Part shown: piece after piece, positions 55,906 to 64,000 of the stretch
Numbering within the stretch: position 1 is the stretch's first letter
Layout: each line of letters opens with the position of its first letter
Assembly: GCF_018919065.1 (NCBI RefSeq)
Contig: NZ_JAHLQG010000043.1
Coordinates: 1 to 64,000, forward strand
From: Blautia sp. MSJ-9
GTDB lineage: Bacteria > Bacillota > Clostridia > Lachnospirales > Lachnospiraceae
DNA length: 64,000 bases
Direction: 5' to 3'
The notes under the pieces: model-generated
The model's database searches: none
What the model saw: the letters and a program-made list of their open reading frames with translations, nothing else
What the model was told of the DNA's origin: nothing
Position numbers and translations under genes: made by a program

Positions 55906-57480
55906 TTACTCTCCTTGATAGTTGAACCAGTCAAAGTCAGCATAGTTAGTACTTGGCTGATGATTGGAACTTGTATACATACCAATGTATGTTCCGGTAA
56001 ATCCGTTATTTACTACAGAGCTTAACAGAGAAGCATCCAGTCCTCTGACAAGCGGGATCATCTCCTGCTCTGTGTATCCATAATAGAAATCATAATCAGT
56101 AGTATTTCCCTGAACACTGAGGTAGAGGCGTTTTACATCTTTAATCTCGGTTTCTGCGAGCAGAGATTTGCTGCCATTTTCTGTTTTGTAAGCCTGAAGG
56201 AAAGGTCTGTCGTTTTTCTGGGTTAACACCATGAGATAATGGAAACGGTCATCCTGCACAAGGGCAATTCCTGCCTCTTCATTTTTATTTGCAGGGGTAA
56301 ATTCCATAGCTGTTTTTGCCAGGAATACTTTATGACGCTGTCTGCGGCCTACGAAAGAAGGAAGGCAGATCTCATTCATAACTTCTTTTCTTGTATACAG
56401 ACGCAGATATCCGAAACGGTCTGCCAGAGAATAGATTGGTTCAACTGGCGGATGAATGGTGTTCCACTGCATCAGCAGAGTGTTGCATTCAAAGTTATCA
56501 GATTCAGGCATTAAAGGATAAATAGTCTTAGGAAGATCCGGAAGGCGGTCTTCGGTCTGGACAAGTCCTGTTTCATTATCGACCATAGGCCATCCGTCCT
56601 CTGCCCATACGATTGGAACCATAAAGGTTTCGCGTCCAAGATTATAATGACCTCCCTCATACGGGCGTACAGCAAGAAGAACCATCCACCATTCACCATT
56701 TTGAGTTTCTACGATATCTGCATGTCCTGTTACAGAAATCGGGTTTAACAGAGGCATATGTCTGTGAGTAACGATCGGATTTCTCGGGCAGATCTCATAA
56801 TCGCCCTGGATAGTGCGGCAGCGAGCCATCTGTACACTGTGATTTACGAAAGTGCCGCCTTCTGCAACGAGAAGATAATACCAGCCATCTTTTTTATAAA
56901 TATGTGGAGCTTCAATCCATTTGCTGCGTGTTTTTACACCGTCCCAGATGATATAACGAGGTCCTTTGAACTGGAAGGTTTCCGGGTCAAGTTCATTCAG
57001 ATAGATACCATGATGTCCTTCGTAAAGGCAGTCCGGGCTGATATAGTTGCCCACATACCACAGAGAGCCGTCATCATCAAAGAAAAGACTGGAATCGATT
57101 CCGTCTGCACCTTTTACAACAACCGGATCACTCCAGGAACCTGCAGGATCTTTCGCTGTAATAATATAATTGTCACGGTCTGCTTCACGTCCTGCAGATA
57201 CGAAAGTGTTGATAATGTAATAAGTTCCATCATGATAACGGATACTCGGAGCCCATAATCCCTCAGAAGTCTCGCAGTTCTTATAGTCAAGCTGTTCAGG
57301 TCTGTGAATCCCATGCCCGATCTGCTCCCAGTGAACCAGATCCTTACTGTGGAAAATTGGCAGTCCCGGATAGTAGACAAAAGATGAAGTGACCATATAG
57401 TAATCCTCCCCTACACGGCAGATAGAAGGATCTGGATAAAAACCGGGAAGAAGAGGATTGTGATAAGTTTTCTTGAGCAT
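55906..57480 (-). CDS. Glycoside hydrolase family 43 (xylan beta-1,4-xylosidase)
   Basis: The start at 57480 (MLKKTYHNPLLPGFYPDPS, 524 residues) is supported by AAAGGAGG; the frame to 57519 lacks a site. No signal peptide, so it acts in the cytoplasm on imported oligosaccharides. The five-bladed propeller carries the three GH43 acids: D17 (YPDPS), D129 (GIDSSLFFDDDG) and E190 (WIEAPHIYKKDGWYYL). A C-terminal beta-sandwich (about 320-524) is typical of two-domain beta-xylosidases. Head of a reverse pair with the ROK repressor, whose gene lies 5' of it. Confidence 0.93.
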   Translation of the reverse strand: MLKKTYHNPLLPGFYPDPSICRVGEDYYMVTSSFVYYPGLPIFHSKDLVHWEQIGHGIHRPEQLDYKNCETSEGLWAPSIRYHDGTYYIINTFVSAGREADRDNYIITAKDPAGSWSDPVVVKGADGIDSSLFFDDDGSLWYVGNYISPDCLYEGHHGIYLNELDPETFQFKGPRYIIWDGVKTRSKWIEAPHIYKKDGWYYLLVAEGGTFVNHSVQMARCRTIQGDYEICPRNPIVTHRHMPLLNPISVTGHADIVETQNGEWWMVLLAVRPYEGGHYNLGRETFMVPIVWAEDGWPMVDNETGLVQTEDRLPDLPKTIYPLMPESDNFECNTLLMQWNTIHPPVEPIYSLADRFGYLRLYTRKEVMNEICLPSFVGRRQRHKVFLAKTAMEFTPANKNEEAGIALVQDDRFHYLMVLTQKNDRPFLQAYKTENGSKSLLAETEIKDVKRLYLSVQGNTTDYDFYYGYTEQEMIPLVRGLDASLLSSVVNNGFTGTYIGMYTSSNHQPSTNYADFDWFNYQGE

Positions 57481-57583
57481 AAAAAGAGCCTCCTTTATTA
57501 TAATGAGTGTTTTTACCATAACGCAGAATGCCTGTAATGAAAATAGAAATAAGTTTCATTTATATAGAAAAAAGAGCACAGTT

Positions 57584-58705
57584 TTATATAGCAAAATTCT
57601 GGACAAAACCGTCAATATAGTATATTGCCGCACCGACAGCTGCCGCTTCGGTAGGGTAATGGCAGGGATGGATAAAGCTTCCATCATTTTCAAATGGATT
57701 GAGTTCAAGCGCTTTTTGGCGGAAGTCTTCTATATAGTCAGAGATGTATGCGCCTACATTTCCTCCAAGTATAATGTCGCAGTCAAAACACATGCGAAGG
57801 TTATTGACTGCAATTGCCAGATGATCCATATAGTCATCAAATACATTGCGCAGTCCCTGGTTGGATTTTATCTGCTTGAAAAATTCTTTCAAGTTGCCGT
57901 GCGTAAAATCAGATAATACATTAGAGGAACAATATGCATCAAGACATCCGTAACGTCCGCAGTAACAACGTTTGCCATGTGGAATAATAGTCATATGTCC
58001 AAACTCACTGCTTCGGTTATGATCTCCCGTATAAAGTGTTTTTCCATTCATATTTGCGCCGCCGATACTGCTGCTCAAAGAAAGATAAATCACAGAATTC
58101 GTATAATTCCCTTTCCAGCTTTCAGCCAGGCCCGCAGAGTTAGAATCATTAAAGAACAGAAAAGGGGCATGGATATATTTTTCCAGTTTGGAATATATAT
58201 CGGAGGACAGAGGGATGACGGTAGCATAACTGACAGTCTTATGGTCGGTTCCAAGGAGTGCGGGCAGTGAAATACCAACTCCAAGTAAACGGGAGCGGTC
58301 AGAAATATTCTGAGAGATGATCTGTTCCAGATGTTTGTTGAGAGCAGAAAAATAAGAATCACTTTCTTCGAATGCAATCCGTATTCTGAGGCTGTCAATA
58401 AGGTTCAGAGCAAGATCAACAAGAACTATGGAAAGATGGTTCCTTGTGATATCAATACCAACAGCATAGCGGGCGTTCGGTACACAGCAATAAATAGATG
58501 GTTTTCGTCCGCCTGTCGATTGAAATTCTCCGGCTTTATGAATCAGTCCCAGTTCCTGAAGGGTATTCAGATTTTGAGTGGTGGTAGGCAGGCTGATGTT
58601 CAGAAGTCTGGAAATTTCCTGTCTGGAAATTTGTCTGTTTTGATAGATAAGCCGATAGATCTCTTCAATATTTTTATTACGTACAATTGTTTCGTCCATA
58701 TTCAA
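57584..58705 (-). CDS. xylR: ROK-family transcriptional repressor (XylR type)
   Basis: 373 residues. N-terminal winged HTH (about 10-70: QISRQEISRLLNISLPTTTQNLNTLQELGLI), then a ROK sugar-kinase-like fold (AVGIDITRNHLSIVLVDL, GVGISLPALLG). The zinc motif CYCGRYGCLDAYC of ROK proteins is present. The conserved EFGH and ECTG-like kinase parts are kept only in part, as usual in repressors. Neighbouring GH43 and polyol dehydrogenase genes suggest xylose or a xyloside as inducer. Divergent from the dehydrogenase at 59019, whose promoter holds repeat operators. Confidence 0.88.
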   Translation of the reverse strand: MNMDETIVRNKNIEEIYRLIYQNRQISRQEISRLLNISLPTTTQNLNTLQELGLIHKAGEFQSTGGRKPSIYCCVPNARYAVGIDITRNHLSIVLVDLALNLIDSLRIRIAFEESDSYFSALNKHLEQIISQNISDRSRLLGVGISLPALLGTDHKTVSYATVIPLSSDIYSKLEKYIHAPFLFFNDSNSAGLAESWKGNYTNSVIYLSLSSSIGGANMNGKTLYTGDHNRSSEFGHMTIIPHGKRCYCGRYGCLDAYCSSNVLSDFTHGNLKEFFKQIKSNQGLRNVFDDYMDHLAIAVNNLRMCFDCDIILGGNVGAYISDYIEDFRQKALELNPFENDGSFIHPCHYPTEAAAVGAAIYYIDGFVQNFAI

Positions 58706-58912
58706 ATTCTCCTGATTTTATATCTGATTGGATTGACAGTGATAAAGTGACTATATTTTAACATTATTGTTTGGCAAAAACCATGGATTTCTAAAACTTA
58801 AATAAAAAATGTGAAAAAGTGTAAAGATACTTAAATAAAAAAAATACAAAACATAATAGAAAAAATATCAAAATATACAAAAATGCAGAATGATATTTGT
58901 GTAAATGTACAG

Positions 58913-58956
58913 ACTTACATAAAAATATTGACATAACTTACATAAAATAATATACT
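58913..58956 (+). promoter_or_regulatory. Promoter with direct-repeat operators upstream of the polyol dehydrogenase
   Basis: TTGACA (58928-58933), 17 bases, TATACT (58951-58956). ACTTACATAAAA occurs exactly at 58913-58924 and again at 58936-58947, 23 bp apart, one before the -35 and one inside the spacer. Binding there would block RNA polymerase; the divergent ROK protein is the likely binder. The rest of the 313-base gap is very AT-rich. Confidence 0.6.
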
Positions 58957-59018
58957 AAAGATATCAAAGAATAAATTAAAAGTGAGTCGAAATATAAAAC
59001 AAAAAGGAGAGCAAAGAA

Positions 59019-60068
59019 ATGACAATGCAGAAAGGTGCCTTTATGAGGGGCATAGATAAAATGGTTATCAAAGAAATCCCGGTTCCGGAGATTGGGAAAA
59101 AGGAAGTCCTGGTATCACTTGAATATGTGGGAATCTGTGGATCGGATGTTCACTATTTCCATAATGGATGTTGTGGTTCTTACAAAGTAGATTTATCTGA
59201 AGACTATATGCTTGGACATGAATGCGCAGGAACTATTGTGAAAGTTGGAGAAGAAGTAGAGAGGTTGAAGGTTGGAGACAGAGTAGCATTGGAACCTGGA
59301 ATTACATGCGGAGAGTGCGAACAGTGTAAGTCAGGTCATTATAATCTGTGTCCGGATGTTGTCTTTCTGGCAACACCTCCAGTGCAGGGATGTAATGAGG
59401 AGTACATAGCTTTTCCGGAGAATATGTGTTTTAAACTTCCAGATAATGTTTCTACAAAGGAAGGGGCTCTTATTGAACCACTTTCAGTAGGTTTTTATGC
59501 TTCTGAACAGGGTGGGGTTAAGACCGGAGATACTGTTGTAATTCTTGGTTCCGGATGTATAGGACTTGTGACGCTTCTTGCATGTAAAGCACATGGAGCT
59601 GGTAAGATTATTGTAGCTGATCTTGTAGAAGCACGTTTGCAGAAAGCAATAGAGCTTGGTGCAACAGAGGTGATTAACAGCGGAAAAGAAGATGCGCTGA
59701 AAAAGATTGAAGAACTTACAAACGGACGCGGAGCCGATGTTGTTTTTGAGACTGCAGGTTCACCGGTTACAATTGCTCAGACTCCGTTTATTGTACGAAG
59801 AGGTGGTACGATCACTTTAGTAGGAATTTCCGCAAAAGAAGAGATCACCTATAATTTTGCACAGATCATGGATAAAGAGGCAACCATCAAATCTGTATTC
59901 CGTTACAGAAATATTTATCCAAAGGCAATCGCAGCAGTATCAAGTGGTGCGATCAATGTAAAAGGAATTGTAACACATGAATTTGATCTTGAGCATATTC
60001 AGGATGCATATGATGAAGCGGTCAATAATAAAACAGATCTTGTAAAGGCTGTTATCAAAGTAAAATAG
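59019..60068 (+). CDS. Zinc-dependent polyol dehydrogenase (xylitol/sorbitol dehydrogenase type)
   Basis: 349-residue medium-chain dehydrogenase. The catalytic zinc site has the Cys of VGICGSDVHYFHNG and GHECAG; the structural-zinc lobe has the four-Cys CGECEQC...LC. The Rossmann motif is GSGCIGL (near 183-189), followed by ADLVEARLQKAIELGA with an Asp that favours NAD. The sorbitol/xylitol dehydrogenase branch is suggested by SDVHYFHNG and the context, where it would oxidise xylitol to xylulose or the reverse. AAAGGAG before the ATG. Monocistronic with its own promoter and terminator. Confidence 0.88.
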   Translation: MTMQKGAFMRGIDKMVIKEIPVPEIGKKEVLVSLEYVGICGSDVHYFHNGCCGSYKVDLSEDYMLGHECAGTIVKVGEEVERLKVGDRVALEPGITCGECEQCKSGHYNLCPDVVFLATPPVQGCNEEYIAFPENMCFKLPDNVSTKEGALIEPLSVGFYASEQGGVKTGDTVVILGSGCIGLVTLLACKAHGAGKIIVADLVEARLQKAIELGATEVINSGKEDALKKIEELTNGRGADVVFETAGSPVTIAQTPFIVRRGGTITLVGISAKEEITYNFAQIMDKEATIKSVFRYRNIYPKAIAAVSSGAINVKGIVTHEFDLEHIQDAYDEAVNNKTDLVKAVIKVK

Positions 60069-60087
60069 AAAATGGAAATGTAAAAAT

Positions 60088-60131
60088 CTCCCGGACTGAT
60101 GTAAAAATGAACATCTGTCCGGGAGGTTTTT
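60088..60131 (+). terminator. Rho-independent terminator
   Basis: CTCCCGGAC (60088-60096) pairs with GTCCGGGAG (60117-60125), TGATGT/ACATCT extends inside, T-run follows. Confidence 0.9.
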
Positions 60132-60335
60132 ATAACAGCATATTTTTGGGAAAATTGTAAACTAAAATTATCCAAATAAAAGAATGGATTTTTTGCATGA
60201 ATCGTAGTATAGTAACAGTAGCTGTTAGTTATTGTTCGCGCTGTGATCAGTAACGGCTGTTGATCATACTGAAGCAGAAAAAACAGCATATATTGAAACA
60301 TATTGAGAATAATAGCAGAGAGCAGGTGACATAAA

Positions 60336-61244
60336 TTGGAGAAAGTCATAATCATAGGTGCCGGACCTGCCGGAATTTCCGCAGCACTTTATGCTGTAAG
60401 AGGGAATCTGGATCCGCTGGTGATCAATAATGGTATCGGTGCTTTGGAGAAAGCAGAGAAAATAGAGAATTATTACGGACTGGAGCATCCTCTGTCCGGT
60501 CAGGAACTATATGACACAGGAATTGCTCAGACGAAAGCACTTGGCGTGAGAATGCTGGATGCGCAGGTTCTGGGAGTTGGCGGATTTGATACTTTTGTGG
60601 TAAAGACTACAGAGGGTGAATTTGAGACGCAGAGTCTGATCCTTGCAACAGGAAGCAAACGTGCTGCACCGAAGATTCCGGGTGTTAAGGAATTTGAGGG
60701 AAAAGGTGTCAGCTACTGCGCGATCTGCGATGCTTTCTTTTACAGAGGCAAGGATGTAGCAGTTCTGGGAAACGGTGACTTTGCCATGCATGAAGCGAAG
60801 GAATTGTCCAATACAGCCTCTACCGTAACTATTTATACAAACGGCGAGGAACCGGAATTTACACCAGAGGAAAATATCAGCGTAAATACAATGAAGATTC
60901 AGTCTGTAGAGGGCGATGATCTGGTGTCCGGAATCCGTCTTGCACCTGATGTACAGGCACAGGAAATGAGTGCAGAGCAGCAGGCAAATAATTTCTGTCC
61001 TGCAGACGGGGTGTTTATTGCAATGGGAACTGCCGGCAGTACGGAGATCGCCCGTCAGATGGGGGCAGAGCTGACAGAAAAAGGCAACATTAAAGTAAAT
61101 GAGAATATGGAGACAACCATTCCGGGACTCTATGCGGCAGGTGACTGTACAGGCGGACTTCTTCAGGTAGCGAAAGCGGTTTATGAGGGAGCACAGGCAG
61201 GTATCAATGCAGGAAAATATGTAAGGTCATTAAATAAAAAATGA
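60336..61244 (+). CDS. trxB: Thioredoxin reductase-like flavoprotein
   Basis: 302 residues from a TTG start (AGGTGA upstream). FAD motif GAGPAG (8-13) and the redox pair C128-A-I-C131 (YCAICDAFF) place it in the TrxR family. The central NADPH domain keeps GNGDFA, but the HRRxxFR segment that binds the NADPH phosphate is absent (TIYTNGEEPEF). The electron donor is therefore uncertain: NADH, or ferredoxin as in clostridial flavin thioredoxin reductases. The C-terminal FAD motif GLYAAGDCTGG is intact. Adjacent to trxA (62 bases), its expected partner. Confidence 0.88.
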   Translation: MEKVIIIGAGPAGISAALYAVRGNLDPLVINNGIGALEKAEKIENYYGLEHPLSGQELYDTGIAQTKALGVRMLDAQVLGVGGFDTFVVKTTEGEFETQSLILATGSKRAAPKIPGVKEFEGKGVSYCAICDAFFYRGKDVAVLGNGDFAMHEAKELSNTASTVTIYTNGEEPEFTPEENISVNTMKIQSVEGDDLVSGIRLAPDVQAQEMSAEQQANNFCPADGVFIAMGTAGSTEIARQMGAELTEKGNIKVNENMETTIPGLYAAGDCTGGLLQVAKAVYEGAQAGINAGKYVRSLNKK

Positions 61245-61306
61245 TTCTGCAGGAGCTGCTGTTAGAAATATCTGATAATTAAGAACAAGTAAAGGAGAAA
61301 TAAATC

Positions 61307-61609
61307 ATGGCAAAAGAGATTACAGTAGCAAATTTTGAAACAGAAGTATTAGAATCCGAGAAACCAATTCTGATCGATTTCTGGGCAACATGGTGCGGAC
61401 CATGTATGCGTCAGGGACCGGTCGTAGAAGAACTGGCAGAAGAAGGCTATGCGGTAGGTAAAGTTGACGTAGATCAGAACATGGCACTTGCACAGCAGTT
61501 CCGTGTAGTCAGCATCCCGACACTGATCCTGTTTAAAGACGGAGCAGAAGTGAAACGTTTCGTAGGTCTTACTTCCAAAGAAGAATTAAAAGCAGCACTG
61601 GAAGGTTGA
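61307..61609 (+). CDS. trxA: Thioredoxin
   Basis: 100-residue thioredoxin fold protein with active site W29-C30-G-P-C33 in FWATWCGPCMR and the cis-Pro loop VVSIPTLILF. Reduces protein disulfides; reduced in turn by the reductase encoded just upstream. AAAGGAG before the ATG. The next gene starts 10 bases after its stop. Confidence 0.97.
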   Translation: MAKEITVANFETEVLESEKPILIDFWATWCGPCMRQGPVVEELAEEGYAVGKVDVDQNMALAQQFRVVSIPTLILFKDGAEVKRFVGLTSKEELKAALEG

Positions 61610-61619
61610 ACAGGAACTT

Positions 61620-63296
61620 ATGAAGATTTTATTAGCGGCATGCAATGCCAAATATATTCATTCCAATCTTGCTGTTTATGATCTGCAGGCGTATGCAGCA
61701 GAGTATGCAGATCATATTGTGCTGAAGGAATATACCATTAATCAGCAGAAAGATGATATCATGCGGGATATTTATCTGGAGCATCCGGATGTGGTATGCG
61801 TGTCCTGTTATATCTGGAATGTTTCTTTTGTAAAAGAACTGATGGCAGATCTGACAAAGATTCTTCCGGACGCCGACTTCTGGGCCGGCGGTCCGGAAGT
61901 TTCTTATGATGCGGAGAAATTCCTGACAGAGAACCCGGAATTTAAGGGTGTCATGGTCGGAGAGGGTGAGGAAACATTCAGAGAACTTGCCGGATATTAT
62001 GTAGAAAAGAATTCACAGGATCTGAAAGATATGACAGGAATCTGTTACAAAGACGGAGAGAAGATCATACATAATGGATGGCGCCAGATCATGGACTTAA
62101 GCAGTATCCCATTCATTTACAAAGATCTGTCCGATTTTAAGAACAGGATCATTTATTATGAAAGCAGCAGAGGATGTCCGTTCTCCTGCAGTTATTGTCT
62201 TTCTTCGATTGATAAGAAACTGCGTTTCAGAGATACAGAGATGGTAAAAAAAGAGCTGCAGTTTTTCATAGACAATAAGGTGCCGCAGGTGAAGTTTGTG
62301 GACCGTACTTTTAACTGTAAACATGACCATGCAATGGCAATCTGGAAGTATATCAATGAACACGATAACGGCGTGACAAACTTCCATTTCGAAATTTCCG
62401 CAGACCTCTTAAGAGAAGAGGAACTGCAGGAAATGTCTACCATGCGTCCGGGTCTGATCCAGCTTGAAATCGGAGTACAGTCCACAAATCCGGACACGAT
62501 CAAGGCAATCCACAGAACCATGGATTTCGAGAAACTGAAAGGAATAGTAGATAGAATTCACAGCTTTGGCAACATCCATCAGCATCTGGACCTGATCGCA
62601 GGACTTCCATATGAAGACTACGACAGCTTCCGACACTCCTTTAATGATGTCTATGCACTGAAACCGCAGCAGCTCCAGTTAGGATTTCTCAAAGTATTAA
62701 AAGGTTCCCACATGATGGAAATGTGTCAGGAATACGGCATTGTATACAAAACACGGGAGCCTTATGAGGTGCTTTCCACGAAATGGCTGGATTATGACCA
62801 CGTTCTGAAGCTGAAAACGGTGGAAAATATGGTGGAAGTGTATTATAATAGTGGACAATTCCAGAATACACTTGAATATCTGGAAGGCTTTTTCCCAGAT
62901 GCCTTCTCAATTTATGAGAGACTTGGCAATTTTTATATGGAAAAAGGTTATGGTGATGTTTCTCATACAAGAATGCGAAGATATGAGATTCTGTTGGAAT
63001 TTCTGGAGGATGTGTCGGAGATTTCCATGGATCAGGTAAAAGACCAGATGGTGTATGATCTCTATCTGAGAGAGAATCTGAAAAGCCGTCCGGGCTTTGC
63101 CAGAGACCAGAAGCCTTTTGAGAGACAGATATGGGACTTCAGAAAACGGGAAAAAGTGGCAAAGAATGCACATGTGGAAGTATTTGCAGATGGAAAAGTG
63201 CTGTTGTTTGATTATGCAGACCGCGATCCGCTGACAAATAATGCCCGCGTGACAGATGTGACGAAAGATGTGTTTGAGAACCCGAACAGGGCTTAA
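61620..63296 (+). CDS. B12-binding-domain radical SAM protein (DUF4080-like C-terminus)
   Basis: 558 residues: N-terminal cobalamin-binding-like Rossmann domain (1-150), radical SAM barrel (about 175-390) with the cluster ligands C186, C190, C193 in GCPFSCSYC, and a C-terminal helical domain (about 400-558) resembling DUF4080. The classical cobalamin DxHxxG motif is not seen; the N-terminus has KYIHSN instead, as in many proteins of this class. Substrate unknown; related proteins are annotated as methyltransferases or methylthiotransferases without proof. Ten bases after trxA, so in one operon. Confidence 0.85.
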   Translation: MKILLAACNAKYIHSNLAVYDLQAYAAEYADHIVLKEYTINQQKDDIMRDIYLEHPDVVCVSCYIWNVSFVKELMADLTKILPDADFWAGGPEVSYDAEKFLTENPEFKGVMVGEGEETFRELAGYYVEKNSQDLKDMTGICYKDGEKIIHNGWRQIMDLSSIPFIYKDLSDFKNRIIYYESSRGCPFSCSYCLSSIDKKLRFRDTEMVKKELQFFIDNKVPQVKFVDRTFNCKHDHAMAIWKYINEHDNGVTNFHFEISADLLREEELQEMSTMRPGLIQLEIGVQSTNPDTIKAIHRTMDFEKLKGIVDRIHSFGNIHQHLDLIAGLPYEDYDSFRHSFNDVYALKPQQLQLGFLKVLKGSHMMEMCQEYGIVYKTREPYEVLSTKWLDYDHVLKLKTVENMVEVYYNSGQFQNTLEYLEGFFPDAFSIYERLGNFYMEKGYGDVSHTRMRRYEILLEFLEDVSEISMDQVKDQMVYDLYLRENLKSRPGFARDQKPFERQIWDFRKREKVAKNAHVEVFADGKVLLFDYADRDPLTNNARVTDVTKDVFENPNRA

Positions 63297-63310
63297 AGAG
63301 GTGAAGAAAA

Positions 63311-63415
63311 ATGGGAATGTTTAATCCGAAGAACCGTAAAGTGATCACTGCGATCATTGCGATCATCCTGGTACTGGCAATGGTAGTGCCGACCGTTCTG
63401 TCTCTGCTTGTATAA
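63311..63415 (+). CDS. 34-residue single-pass membrane peptide
   Basis: Small ORF with GAGGTG seven bases before the ATG: MGMFNPKNRKVITAIIAIIL and 14 more residues, all hydrophobic, ending LSLLV. The basic head (NPKNRK) and one helix (about 11-33) predict an N-inside membrane peptide. It fits exactly between the radical SAM gene (14-base gap) and the next gene (21-base gap), which supports translation. Similar tiny basic-plus-helix proteins exist in Firmicutes; function unknown. Confidence 0.65.
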   Translation: MGMFNPKNRKVITAIIAIILVLAMVVPTVLSLLV

Positions 63416-63436
63416 TTAATATTCAGGAGAAAACAA

Positions 63437-64000
63437 ATGAGACTTGGACAGGCAGCAATGGAGGCTCTGAGGGCAGAAATAACCGGATGTCTGAAACCGG
63501 GAGATGAACTGGTAGTGGCATGTCCGGTGGCTCTGAAAGGAACCTCTGTAATAGCAAAAAATAAAAAGGACAAACTGGCAGAGAGATTCTCTGCCGGTTT
63601 TATTCAGAATTGTATTTCACTCTGGAGCGATTATGGGGCTGGCAGCATTATCTGGAAAACTGCGCAGGAAGCAGGTGCCAGCGCATTATATGCGATGGGT
63701 GAAGGTGGTTTCCTGAGTGCACTCTGGAAGATGGCAGAAGCTTCGGAGGTAGGGCTGGAAGCAGACTTCCGTAAAGTTCCGATCCGCCAGGAAACGATAG
63801 AAGTGTGCGAGATTTTTGATCTGAATCCATATAAACTTCAGGCAGATGGTGCAGTACTGATCGGAATCCGCGGAGGCGAGGCCCTTGTGCAGAGACTTCG
63901 CAATGAGGGATTCATGGCAGAGATCATTGGACAGACAAACAGCGGCAATGACCGTTTATTGTACAGCGGCGGCAGTGCCCGATATCTGGAGCGTCCGGCA
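63437..64000 (+). CDS. AIR-synthase-related protein (hydrogenase maturation factor/PurM-like), 3'-truncated by the window edge
   Basis: 188 codons visible, no stop before the edge. AGGAG eight bases before the ATG. The visible part resembles the C-terminal AIRS domain of PurM/HypE proteins: MGEGGFLSALWKMAEASEVGLEADFRKVPIRQETIEVCEIFDLNPYKLQADGAVLIG. It starts almost at that domain, so the N-terminal ATP-binding half is short or missing. A link to hydrogenase maturation is only by family name. Last gene of the trxB-trxA-radical SAM row. Confidence 0.65.
   Translation, partial: MRLGQAAMEALRAEITGCLKPGDELVVACPVALKGTSVIAKNKKDKLAERFSAGFIQNCISLWSDYGAGSIIWKTAQEAGASALYAMGEGGFLSALWKMAEASEVGLEADFRKVPIRQETIEVCEIFDLNPYKLQADGAVLIGIRGGEALVQRLRNEGFMAEIIGQTNSGNDRLLYSGGSARYLERPA

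Overview
The window looks like chromosome of a low-to-medium GC, Gram-positive gut anaerobe of the class Clostridia, most probably family Lachnospiraceae (Blautia-like). Evidence: PolC-type replicase with a TTG start, CodY, CIRCE-controlled groESL, class III fructose-bisphosphatase, a ZTP riboswitch, AGGAGG ribosome sites, several TTG/GTG starts, and no genes of outer-membrane biogenesis. The genus is inference; no 16S gene is present.

Layout. 1-1222: right part of an IS4-family element abutting a short repeat (family A). 1274-9944: oligo-1,6-glucosidase (reverse), lipid kinase, thyA-folA, ilvE (reverse), and an XpaC/TelA pair. 10210-20222: ispG, polC, fbp, a PurF-like protein lacking the N-terminal cysteine, and a membrane-anchored unknown. 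20327-26920: a small XRE regulator divergent from comM-dprA-topA, then codY. 27191-33195: CIRCE-groES-groEL, a secreted PPC/FN3 protein, a two-TM unknown and guaB. 33396-37770: a membrane-anchored amidase, a complete IS3-family element nested in a palindromic sequence, and a TnpB gene with a probable omega-RNA. 37884-40119: ZTP riboswitch, PurO-type IMP cyclohydrolase and stand-alone AICAR transformylase. 40347-44919: tRNA-Gly, 3D-domain cell-wall protein, metY, tRNA-Phe, a complete family A repeat and an iron alcohol dehydrogenase.

45364-60068 is a xylan/xylo-oligosaccharide-type utilization locus: binding protein, two permeases (no ATPase), a YesM/YesN-type two-component pair, intracellular GH3, a secreted DUF4340-like protein, and, in reverse, GH43 beta-xylosidase and a ROK repressor, divergent from a zinc polyol dehydrogenase. 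Imported oligosaccharides would be hydrolysed in the cytoplasm. The window ends with trxB-trxA, a B12-binding radical SAM/DUF4080-like protein, a 34-residue membrane peptide and a truncated AIR-synthase-like gene.

Between genes lie at least four kinds of short palindromic repeat: family A (145 bp, 12-bp exact terminal inverted repeats), family B (125-164 bp, TIR around GTTTGAAAAA), family C (30 bp, after stop codons) and single long hairpins. These, the zinc-finger-less TnpB, the Cys-less PurF and the reductase lacking an NADPH phosphate motif are the most notable items. No single, clearly new multi-gene defence or metabolic system was found.
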